A program made the translations under genes and the position numbers. The notes beneath the pieces are model-generated. The model was given only the letters and a program-made list of their open reading frames with translations. It made no database searches and was not told where the DNA came from. From Opitutaceae bacterium UBA4094 (GTDB lineage: Bacteria; Verrucomicrobiota; Verrucomicrobiia; Opitutales; Opitutaceae), in the NCBI GenBank assembly GCA_002382525.1, contig DFYA01000059.1, forward strand, positions 1 through 5,423: 5,423 bases of DNA. The letters are read 5' to 3'. This document shows, in pieces, positions 1 to 5,423 of the stretch (position 1 is its first letter; every line of letters starts with the position of its first letter).

Positions 1-413
1 TTCATCGAGAGCATGCCCATGGAGGGCGGGCAATCGATGATGATGGCGCGGAAACCGCCGGTGGTTTTGAGCGGCTCGAGAACGTTGCGGAGTTTGGAGA
101 GGTAGTTCTCGGACTGGGCGAGCTCGATCTCGGCAGCGGCGAGGTCTTCTTCGGACGGGATGAGGGCGAGGTGTTCGTATTGAGTCGGGACAACCATTTC
201 CAACGCGGTGCCTTCGCCGTGGAGGGGGCCGTAGAGGCTGCGGCCGGCCTGTTTTTCGATGCCGATGGCGCTGGTCGCATTGGCCTGCGGATCGAGATCG
301 ATGAGCAGCGTGTGGATCTTTTTCTCGGCGAGCGCGGCGGCGAGATTGACGGCGGTGGTGGTTTTGCCGACGCCACCCTTCTGGTTGGCGATGGTGAAGA
401 CGAGGGAAGGCAT
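1..413 (-). CDS. parA: ParA/Soj-family partitioning ATPase, N-terminal part (partial)
   Basis: The first 137 codons are visible and the gene runs off the left edge. The protein opens directly into the deviant Walker A motif, ANQKGGVGKTTTAVNLAAAL (9-28), with signature Lys12 and P-loop Lys17. LLIDLDPQANAT (36-47) follows, and IIIDCPPSMGML (124-135) is the Walker B region. The layout matches chromosomal ParA/Soj proteins, which bind DNA nonspecifically as ATP dimers and move ParB-parS complexes; LALIPSEEDLAAAEIEL (82-98) also fits Soj-type proteins. The start places the P-loop at the usual distance from the N terminus; the frame stays open upstream of it, without a better start. It lies on the same strand 71 bp after the kinase, so read-through is possible but a separate unit is likely. 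Dedicated chemotaxis ParA homologues (ParC, PpfA) are the main alternative, and a downstream parB would settle it. No Shine-Dalgarno is seen. Confidence 0.93.
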   Translation of the reverse strand, partial: MPSLVFTIANQKGGVGKTTTAVNLAAALAEKKIHTLLIDLDPQANATSAIGIEKQAGRSLYGPLHGEGTALEMVVPTQYEHLALIPSEEDLAAAEIELAQSENYLSKLRNVLEPLKTTGGFRAIIIDCPPSMGMLSM

Positions 414-421
414 GTGGAAAG

Positions 422-449
422 GAGCAATGACCAATGACGAATGCGTAAT
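422..449 (-). repeat. Four degenerate tandem heptamers between kinase and parA
   Basis: Read on the minus strand the 28 bp are ATTACGC, ATTCGTC, ATTGGTC and ATTGCTC, four units of exactly 7 bp sharing ATTnnnC. They fall in the only intergenic gap of the window (414-484), just 9 bp before the parA start codon. The rest of the gap shows no convincing terminator (no stem followed by a T run), no clear -35/-10 pair and no Shine-Dalgarno in front of parA. Tandem heptamers of this style are known as intergenic repeats in other bacteria, for example cyanobacteria. Whether this one is functional is not shown. Confidence 0.55.
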
Positions 450-484
450 GGGCAAGTCCGGAAGGCCACCGCGGGCGCGGGCAA

Positions 485-2284
485 TCAGGCGGCGGGCAAC
501 TCCAGCCAGAAGCGGCTGCCTTGGCCCACCTGTGACTCGACGCCGCAGAAGCCGCCCATTTGCTGCATGGCGCGCGCAACGATCGCGAGGCCGATGCCGG
601 TGCCTTCGACGTGCTCGGAGCCGGCGGAGCGTTCGAAGATGCCAAAGATTTTGGCGCGGGCGCGTTCGGGGATGCCGATGCCGTTGTCCTCGATCCAAAT
701 TCGGAACCAAGGTTGCTCGGGGGCGTCGGCCGAGGCCGGTCTGGGGCCGCCGAAGGTCGCCGGGTTAAAAGCATGCGGTGTGAGCGGAGCGGCGGCGGCG
801 GTCGGTCGCGCCATGGGTTCGCTACGGACCTGGATCCGCAGGTGCTCGCGGGGGTTGGCGAACTTGACGGCGTTTTCCAAGAGGTTGGCGATGCATTGCT
901 GGAGCAGCGTGCGTTGGGCCAACACCGTGCCGAGCGGAAGATCGACGGAGAGCGCGGTCTGAAACTCGGGCGAATAGGGGCGCAACTCCTCGACGATCTC
1001 GGCGATGTTGACGGGCTCGAGTTCGACGTCGACGCGGGCGACTTTGCTGAAACGCAGCAGGTCGCGGGTGAGCGCGTCGAGACGTTTGCTGGCTTTGGCC
1101 AGGCGTGAAACGGTGAACTTGCCTTCGTCGGGCAGGAGGTGTCCGAAATCTTCGCTGAGGATCTCGCTGTAACCCTGGAGGGCGCGGATCGGCGCGCGTA
1201 AGTCGTGGGCGACGGTGTAGGAAAAGCTTTCGAGCTGCGCGATCATCTCGTGCAGCAGGGCGGTGCGCTCCTGGACTTTTGTCTCCAGACCCTCGGCGTG
1301 TTCCTGGAGGGTTTTGCGAGCGGTGATCAACTGGGCTTCGCGGCGAAGTCGCTCCATGGCGATGCCGAGGTATTGGGCGAGGGTGGAGAGGAATTTCGTT
1401 TCGTCGGCGGGGAGCGCGTCGTGGTGGTAACTGCCGACGGAGAGCACGCCGTGGAGGTGTTCGCCGACGGCGACGGGGAAACTGGCGAAGAGCCGCATGC
1501 CGCTCGCGCGAAGTTCGGAGTAGGCGGGGTCGGCGTTGTCGCGCAGTCCGCGCACCATGGTCGGAGCGTGGGTGAGGCCGCACGAGCCGCACGGGCCGGT
1601 GCCGGCGGGGAGGGCGGCGAGCTCCTCTTTGAGGCGGGCGGGAATGCCGCCGGACGCGCTCAGGCGAAGGATGTTGTCCTCGGGGTCGGATAGATGGGTG
1701 AAGAACGCGTCGACGCCGAGTGCCGGAGTGAAGGAGGGGAAAAGCTCCTCGATGTCGCGCATCGGATCGGTGGTGCGCAGCAGCACACTGAGGGCGCGCG
1801 ACAGCATGTGGTCGTGTTGCTGTTGGCGCTGCAGGATGGCGGCCTGGGTTTCGCGCTCGGTGACGTCCTCGATGATCGTGATCGTGCCGACAATTTTCCC
1901 GCGCACGACCAAGGGTGCGATGCGCACGGTCTGCAGCATGTGCGGACCGGGGGCGTTGTGCACGCTGGTGGGGAAGGGCAGCAGGTATTTGTGCAGCGCG
2001 GCGGAGAGCACGCTGATCTCGCCCTTCAACGCGTTTTGATAACGCCGCTCAATGCCACGGGTGCGAAGCTCGGGGAATTTCGCGAATAGGAATTGGCCGA
2101 CGAGGTCGGGCGCTGACAAACCACTGCGCGCGGTGAGCCACTGATTCCAGCTCTGGACGTGAAAAGTGTCGTCCGTCGTGAAAATGCCATACGGCGCGAT
2201 GTCCTCGACCCAGCCGAGGACGGCGTCGTGTGCGCTGAACGCGCCGCCCGAGACGGTTTCAGGCGCTGACGGGTGTGGATTCAT
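485..2284 (-). CDS. PAS-GAF sensor histidine kinase
   Basis: The 599-residue protein is a soluble-looking sensor kinase with no convincing signal peptide or membrane segment. In order: a PAS domain (about 22-145, ending GTITIIEDVTERE), a GAF domain (about 165-312, with GTGPCGSCG at 228-236 and HGVLSVGSY at 278-286), a short coiled coil (about 313-352), a HisKA helix with the phosphoacceptor His360 in SYTVAHDLRAPIRALQGY, and an ATP-binding domain. The latter has the N box NLLENAVKFA (467-476), DNGIGIP (533-539), IFGIFERS (546-553), GTGIGLAI (561-568) and GSRFWLELP (589-597). The H box resembles that of phytochrome-type kinases (HDLRAP), but the GAF shows no recognised chromophore site. Residues about 489-526 form a Pro/Ala-rich insert between the N box and DNGIGIP. 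It lacks a receiver and an HPt, so it is not CheA. It overlaps the cheC stop as ATGA and ends the unit. Ligand and target are unknown; the CheY-like protein and CheB are candidates. Confidence 0.93.
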   Translation of the reverse strand: MNPHPSAPETVSGGAFSAHDAVLGWVEDIAPYGIFTTDDTFHVQSWNQWLTARSGLSAPDLVGQFLFAKFPELRTRGIERRYQNALKGEISVLSAALHKYLLPFPTSVHNAPGPHMLQTVRIAPLVVRGKIVGTITIIEDVTERETQAAILQRQQQHDHMLSRALSVLLRTTDPMRDIEELFPSFTPALGVDAFFTHLSDPEDNILRLSASGGIPARLKEELAALPAGTGPCGSCGLTHAPTMVRGLRDNADPAYSELRASGMRLFASFPVAVGEHLHGVLSVGSYHHDALPADETKFLSTLAQYLGIAMERLRREAQLITARKTLQEHAEGLETKVQERTALLHEMIAQLESFSYTVAHDLRAPIRALQGYSEILSEDFGHLLPDEGKFTVSRLAKASKRLDALTRDLLRFSKVARVDVELEPVNIAEIVEELRPYSPEFQTALSVDLPLGTVLAQRTLLQQCIANLLENAVKFANPREHLRIQVRSEPMARPTAAAAPLTPHAFNPATFGGPRPASADAPEQPWFRIWIEDNGIGIPERARAKIFGIFERSAGSEHVEGTGIGLAIVARAMQQMGGFCGVESQVGQGSRFWLELPAA

Positions 2285-2901
2285 TCAAGCTGTCGACCTT
2301 CCCAGTGCTCGAGTTCACGCATCAAGCGATCAAGCGAAGTGATGCCGAGAATGATGATCAGGTAACCGGAAACATCACTGGTGCGCAGACTGAAACGCGT
2401 TTGAATCATCAACGCATAAGTCAGTTTTTCCGCTGCATCGCCGGTGATGGAAGTGAACAGGTCGTCCACGGTTTCGACATGGAGACGTGGAACGGCGAAC
2501 GCGACCTGGACGTGGAGCAGGTTGCCGAAGACGCCGAGGCACGCATTGAGCAGAATGTTGCCGATCTCGGTGATCACCTCGCGCGCGCTGGCGTCGAAAC
2601 CGCGGGTCGGCGCGCGTTCTTGGTCGAACAAGCCGCTGAGCACGATGGCGGCGTCTTCTTCAAGGAGGAGCAGGGCGTTGCCGGCAATGGGGCCGGAGAA
2701 CACCTGGTTAACCGCGGCCACCTCGCCGTTGATGACGGTTGCGAGGAGCGGAGCGACCTTGTCGATCTCGTGGATCGCGACCTGCGGCACCTCGAGGACG
2801 ACGCGATAACCGGTGAGTTCGGACAACGCGCTGGCGGCTCGACCGTAACCGATGTTGATGAGCTCGGTGAGCGCGTCCTTTTGTGGAATGGTCAGGACCA
2901 T
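2281..2901 (-). CDS. cheC: CheY-P phosphatase CheC
   Basis: This 206-residue protein belongs to the CheC/CheX/FliY phosphatase family, which removes phosphate from CheY-P. CheX is usually shorter (about 155 residues) with one active site; this length and two sites fit CheC. The first site is in DALTELINIGYGRAASALS (from residue 9), with Glu13 and Asn16. The second is EVITEIGNILLNA (108-120), with Glu112 and Asn115. These Glu-x2-Asn pairs are the catalytic residues known for the family. The position four before Glu112 is Glu108, where Ser or Asp is common. The intervening segment (about 33-100) and the C-terminal part (about 126-198) are similar in layout, as expected for the pseudo-symmetric fold. 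No flagellar-switch extension is present, which argues against FliY. It follows the CheY-like gene, its probable substrate. CheD, the usual CheC partner, is not in the window. The stop overlaps the kinase start by 4 bp. Confidence 0.92.
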   Translation of the reverse strand: MVLTIPQKDALTELINIGYGRAASALSELTGYRVVLEVPQVAIHEIDKVAPLLATVINGEVAAVNQVFSGPIAGNALLLLEEDAAIVLSGLFDQERAPTRGFDASAREVITEIGNILLNACLGVFGNLLHVQVAFAVPRLHVETVDDLFTSITGDAAEKLTYALMIQTRFSLRTSDVSGYLIIILGITSLDRLMRELEHWEGRQLE

Positions 2902-3269
2902 GTCACACCTCCGGTCAGAACGGTCTCGACCGTGCGGGCCATGTCCTGGCGATTGAGGGGCTTGTTGAGAAAGGCGGCGGCACCGGCGGCACGCACCTCG
3001 TCGATAGTCGATTTCTGGATGTCGGCGGTGACGACGATGACGCGGGCCTCGGGGTTGATCTCGCGCAACTTCGTGAGGACCTCGGTGCCATACATGCCGC
3101 TCATCACCATGTCCAAAATCACTAAGTCGTGGCGGTGAAGAAAGTAGCGCTCGAGGGCTTGGGCGCCGTCGGTGGCTTCTTCGACGGTGTGGCCCATCTC
3201 CTCGAGAAACGAGCGCGCGGTGCGACGGGCAAAGGAGGAATCATCTACAACTAATACGTTAACTTTCAT
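2892..3269 (-). CDS. CheY-like single-domain response regulator
   Basis: The 125-residue product is one receiver domain without an output domain, the size and form of CheY. It shows the acidic pair Asp9-Asp10 in LVVDDS, phosphoacceptor Asp53 in VILDMVMSG, Thr81 in VVTAD, aromatic Phe100 and Lys103 in LNKP. It should therefore be phosphorylated by a histidine kinase and signal through a partner such as the flagellar switch. The loop after Asp53 is unusual: the family's MPxMDG reads MSGMYG here, with Ser57 for Pro and Tyr60 for Asp. The ATG overlaps the cheB stop as ATGA and has only weak Shine-Dalgarno likeness upstream. Its stop lies inside the next gene (10 bp overlap). Position between cheB and a CheC phosphatase supports a chemotaxis role. 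It may be the main CheY or a secondary receiver that competes with it, so no firm symbol is given. Confidence 0.94.
   Translation of the reverse strand: MKVNVLVVDDSSFARRTARSFLEEMGHTVEEATDGAQALERYFLHRHDLVILDMVMSGMYGTEVLTKLREINPEARVIVVTADIQKSTIDEVRAAGAAAFLNKPLNRQDMARTVETVLTGGVTWS
2908..2912 (-). promoter_or_regulatory. Ribosome binding site (GGAGG) of the cheC gene
   Basis: On the minus strand GGAGG stands 6 nt before the ATG at 2901-2899. It lies within the last codons of the CheY-like gene. It is the clearest Shine-Dalgarno in the cluster. It supports the start chosen for the cheC gene, the one junction that uses a 10 bp overlap instead of ATGA. Confidence 0.75.
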
Positions 3270-4312
3270 ATGAGATCAGTGATTGCTTGAGCCATGTCGG
3301 AGAGCGGGAAGTCGGCGTCGCTGAGACCTGCCTCGACGACAGACCGGGGCATCCCGTAAATGACACAACTTTTTTCGGATTCGGTGAGCACCTTTCCCCC
3401 CTTGGCTTTGATGGTGACCGCGCCTTCGGAGCCGTCGTGACCCATGCCGGTCATGACTACACCGAGCACGCGATCTCCATAGACTTCCGCCGCAGAGGTG
3501 AACAACACATCGGCGGACGGGCGGTGGAGTTTTTCGAGAGGTTGCATGGGCAAGGTGGCGCGCACCATCCCGTCGGCACCCCGGGCAAGAGACAGGTGGC
3601 GCCCCGCTGCGGCGACCAGGACCAGCCCCGGTCTGAGGCAGTCGCCTTCCTTGGCTTCGCGCACTTCGAGCTGAGAAATCTCGTTCAATTTCTCCGCGAA
3701 GAGCGCAGTGTAGCCGACCGGCATGTGCAGCACGATGGCGATGGGCACGGGGAAGGTTGCGGGAAAGAGCGGAATCAAGTGTCGCAAGGCTTGGGGGCCG
3801 CCGGTGGAAATTCCGAGCACCACGATGTCGAACTTGGCCGGGTGCAGCACGACCGGACGCAAGGGCGCGGCTTTTGGTGCGGTGCTGACGAGGTGGGTCG
3901 TCGGCGCGTGGGAGATGGCCTGAACCTGGGCCACCAACCGCGCGCCGATGGTGCGTAGATCCTCAGTGGCAAGGGCGGTGGGTTTACGGATAAAATCGAC
4001 CGCGCCGGCATCCAGCGCTTGAAGGACCTTTTCGGCGTCTTCGGCGACGGACGACAGGATGAGGATCGGCAGGGGCTTGCGCGCCATCTGTTCGCGCACA
4101 AAGCCGACGCCGTCGAGGTTAGGCATGACGAGGTCGCACGTGACCACGTCGGGCCGCAGCGTTTCGACGAGTTCGAGCGCTTCGGCGCCGTCGCGAGCGG
4201 AGCCGACCACCACGATGTTGGGACCACGCGAAAGCATCTCGCGGAAGATTTTTCGCGCGAAGGCCGAGTCGTCGACCACGAGCACGCGGATGGTGGGAGT
4301 GTCGGGGATCAT
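3266..4312 (-). CDS. cheB: Chemotaxis response regulator protein-glutamate methylesterase CheB
   Basis: This 348-residue protein has the full CheB layout: an N-terminal receiver, a linker, and a C-terminal methylesterase/deamidase domain that removes receptor methyl groups and opposes CheR. The receiver (about residues 7-122) shows the acidic pair Asp14-Asp15, phosphoacceptor Asp60 in CDLVMPNLDG, the Ser87/Ser88 switch region and Lys110 in the FIRKP loop. The linker (about 123-158) is rich in Ala, Pro and Thr. The esterase domain has the catalytic Ser169 in GISTGGP, His196 in VLHMPVGYT (commonly QHMPPGFT) and Asp293 in MTGMGHDG, followed by SCVIYGMP (315-322). All catalytic positions are present, so an active enzyme is expected. 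No Shine-Dalgarno is apparent before the ATG, which overlaps the cheR stop as ATGA, so translation probably depends on coupling to cheR. Its TGA overlaps the start of the next gene by 4 bp. Confidence 0.97.
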   Translation of the reverse strand: MIPDTPTIRVLVVDDSAFARKIFREMLSRGPNIVVVGSARDGAEALELVETLRPDVVTCDLVMPNLDGVGFVREQMARKPLPILILSSVAEDAEKVLQALDAGAVDFIRKPTALATEDLRTIGARLVAQVQAISHAPTTHLVSTAPKAAPLRPVVLHPAKFDIVVLGISTGGPQALRHLIPLFPATFPVPIAIVLHMPVGYTALFAEKLNEISQLEVREAKEGDCLRPGLVLVAAAGRHLSLARGADGMVRATLPMQPLEKLHRPSADVLFTSAAEVYGDRVLGVVMTGMGHDGSEGAVTIKAKGGKVLTESEKSCVIYGMPRSVVEAGLSDADFPLSDMAQAITDLI

Positions 4313-5163
4313 GATTCGGTTTTAACGTAAACAAACGCCCCGCCTATTTCGCGCAGGTCGAAACGCGTGGTGAGCTTCAAAAGCGATTCGGAGGCGCCGA
4401 TGAACAGGTGTCCGTCGGGCGGCATGCTGTCGGCGAAATCCTCGACCGTGCGTTTGATGGCGGACGGCGAGAAATAGATAAACACGTTGCGGCAAAAGAT
4501 GACGAACGAGCGGGCGAGGTCGCGGGTTTTTTCGGTCGAGACGAGATTGGCCCAGTGAAAGTTGACGCGCGCGGCGATGGCGGGATCGAGGGTGAAACCG
4601 TTGGGGCCGGCGGTGAAATATTTTTCGCGCAGGTGAAACGGGAGTGAGCGGAAGGACCGTTCGCGGTAGACGCCCGCGCGCGCCTTGGAGAGGGCAGCCT
4701 CGCTGGCGTCGCTGGCGTTGATCTCGATGGGATGATCGCCAAAGCCGGCCTCCTTGAGGGCGATCGCGATGCTGTAAGGTTCCTCGCCCGTGGCGCAGGC
4801 GGCACTCCAGATGCGCAGCGTGCCGCGGTTGTGCTCAAACCAGGCGGGCACGACGATGTTCACGAGGGCGTTGATCTGGTCGAGCTCGCGCCAGAAATAC
4901 GTTTCCTGAACCGAAAACGCGTCCATGACACGCAGCCATTCGTCGGGGCCTTTCTCCTCGTATTTGAGGATGTAGTAGTAATCGAGAAACGACTTGCAGC
5001 CGTGCGCGCGGGCGCGGTCTTCAAGTTTTTCGAGCAACGTGTCGAGGCGCGCGTTTTCAAAATAGATGCCGATGCGTTCGTGCACGAGGTCGCGCAACAA
5101 CGTCGGCACCGGATCGGGTGCGGGCAGAGGAGCGTCGCTTGGGAGAAAGAGAGGACGGTTCAT
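4309..5163 (-). CDS. cheR: Chemotaxis protein methyltransferase CheR
   Basis: The 284-residue product is a normal length for CheR, which transfers methyl groups from S-adenosylmethionine to glutamates of chemoreceptors in the cytoplasm. The N-terminal helical CheR domain covers about residues 20-75 and the methyltransferase domain about 80-282. Visible family motifs are SVQETYFWRE (84-93, the usual N.T.FFR site, with Arg92), the SAM-binding loop SAACATGEEPYS (120-131), the acidic position in NASDAS (149-154), IFCRNVFIYF (222-231) and LFIGASESL (253-261). The start was chosen because its ATG overlaps the upstream stop as ATGA, and a GAGGG at 5173-5177 lies 9 nt ahead of it. The gene sits between a receptor gene and cheB, the classic adaptation order, and its own stop overlaps the cheB start by 4 bp. 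A Pro-rich stretch occupies residues 8-20. No key residue appears to be missing. Confidence 0.97.
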   Translation of the reverse strand: MNRPLFLPSDAPLPAPDPVPTLLRDLVHERIGIYFENARLDTLLEKLEDRARAHGCKSFLDYYYILKYEEKGPDEWLRVMDAFSVQETYFWRELDQINALVNIVVPAWFEHNRGTLRIWSAACATGEEPYSIAIALKEAGFGDHPIEINASDASEAALSKARAGVYRERSFRSLPFHLREKYFTAGPNGFTLDPAIAARVNFHWANLVSTEKTRDLARSFVIFCRNVFIYFSPSAIKRTVEDFADSMPPDGHLFIGASESLLKLTTRFDLREIGGAFVYVKTES

Positions 5164-5423
5164 GCCGTGTCGCCCTCGGCGGAGGATGCGCGCCGGCGCG
5201 ACGAGGTTTTCTGGCGGGAGGGGGCCGCGGCGGATTTGACGGGTGAGGCGGAGGCGCCCGCGTTGCCCGCGCGAATCTCGCCGAGCATTTCCAACAAGGC
5301 CCGGGCGCTTTCGGCGTGTTCGAGGTTGGCGGCGCTGATCAGCTTGATCTGCGAGGTCACGTTTTGGGAACCGGTGGTGAGCGACTTCATCGCCTTGGCC
5401 TGTTCCTCCATGGCTTTGGCCGC
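5160..5423 (-). CDS. Methyl-accepting chemotaxis protein, C-terminal end (partial)
   Basis: Only the last 87 residues are visible; the reading frame is open to the right edge, so the 5' end is outside the window. The segment begins AAKAMEEQAKAM and continues as an amphipathic, probably coiled-coil helix with pairs of E/Q next to small residues, including SQNVTSQIKLISAANLEHAE. It ends in a disordered tail rich in Ala, Ser, Lys and Arg (SRQKTSSRRRASS region). This pattern resembles the C-terminal methylated helix of chemoreceptor signalling domains, which transmit ligand state to CheA/CheW. The diagnostic hairpin tip lies outside the window, so the family call leans on helix style and on the cheR gene that follows directly. 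No membrane segment is seen in the visible part, and no NWETF-like CheR-docking pentapeptide ends the protein. The TGA stop overlaps the cheR ATG by 4 bp. Another coiled-coil chemotaxis protein is possible but less likely. Confidence 0.72.
   Translation of the reverse strand, partial: AAKAMEEQAKAMKSLTTGSQNVTSQIKLISAANLEHAESARALLEMLGEIRAGNAGASASPVKSAAAPSRQKTSSRRRASSAEGDTA

Noticed and set aside
2..484. A 160-codon minus-strand frame covering the parA region
   Set aside because: It is extremely rich in Ser, Pro and Arg and is out of frame with the clear ParA P-loop and Walker B motifs; it is a frame shadow of parA.
466..484. GC-rich inverted repeat after the kinase stop as a terminator
   Set aside because: The best stem found is about 4 bp (CCGC/GCGG) and is not followed by a T run, so it does not support an intrinsic terminator.
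414..484. Sigma-70 type promoter for parA
   Set aside because: A TTGCCC resembles a -35 box, but no acceptable -10 box occurs at the right spacing.
420..768. A plus-strand AGGAG followed by ATG at 427, inside the intergenic gap
   Set aside because: The frame that follows is Arg/Pro-rich and antisense to the kinase 3' end. The purine run is probably coincidental.
1540..1605. The PCGSCG motif of the GAF domain (residues 231-236) as a metal or chromophore site
   Set aside because: A Gly-x-Cys-Gly turn is frequent in ordinary GAF domains, and no further Cys/His cluster or phytochrome-type cysteine motif was found to support cofactor binding.
2275..3138. A 287-codon plus-strand open frame lying opposite cheC and the cheY-like gene
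   Set aside because: It is antisense to two genes with intact catalytic motifs, has no recognisable domain, and long antisense frames are expected in GC-rich coding DNA.
3287..3958. A 223-codon plus-strand open frame opposite cheB
   Set aside because: It is a shadow of the cheB esterase domain, rich in His, Gly and Arg with no family resemblance.

Overview
The window is a run of chemotaxis genes from a GC-rich bacterium. All seven recognised genes lie on the minus strand, so transcription runs from the right end (5423) to the left (1). There is no insertion sequence, phage gene, RNA gene or CRISPR array. The organism cannot be fixed from the sequence alone. A CheC-type phosphatase beside a CheB/CheR adaptation pair, the high GC content and the general protein style would fit a Verrucomicrobiota member (Opitutaceae-like) or a deltaproteobacterium-like lineage. 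This is a low-confidence guess.

Layout in the direction of transcription: (1) 5423-5160, the C-terminal tail of a probable methyl-accepting chemotaxis protein whose body is outside the window; (2) 5163-4309, CheR receptor methyltransferase; (3) 4312-3266, CheB receptor methylesterase with its receiver domain; (4) 3269-2892, a stand-alone CheY-like receiver with a degenerate MPxMDG loop; (5) 2901-2281, a two-active-site CheC phosphatase; (6) 2284-485, a PAS-GAF sensor histidine kinase; (7) 413-1, the N-terminal 137 residues of a ParA/Soj-type ATPase that runs off the left edge. The first six genes are joined by short stop/start overlaps: four ATGA overlaps of 4 bp and one overlap of 10 bp preceded by a clear GGAGG. 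They are almost certainly one co-transcribed, translationally coupled unit. The only intergenic gap is 71 bp (414-484), between the kinase and parA, and it holds four degenerate tandem heptamers.

Proposed working of the unit: CheR and CheB set receptor methylation on the MCP. The CheY-like protein carries the phosphoryl signal. CheC removes phosphate from it. The PAS-GAF kinase is a non-CheA kinase made at the end of the same transcript, and it could feed a second signal into the same receiver proteins or act on a target elsewhere. CheA, CheW and CheD are not in the window, and CheA/CheW may lie upstream. The ParA is most simply the chromosomal segregation ATPase starting a neighbouring unit, but a link to chemoreceptor array positioning cannot be excluded.
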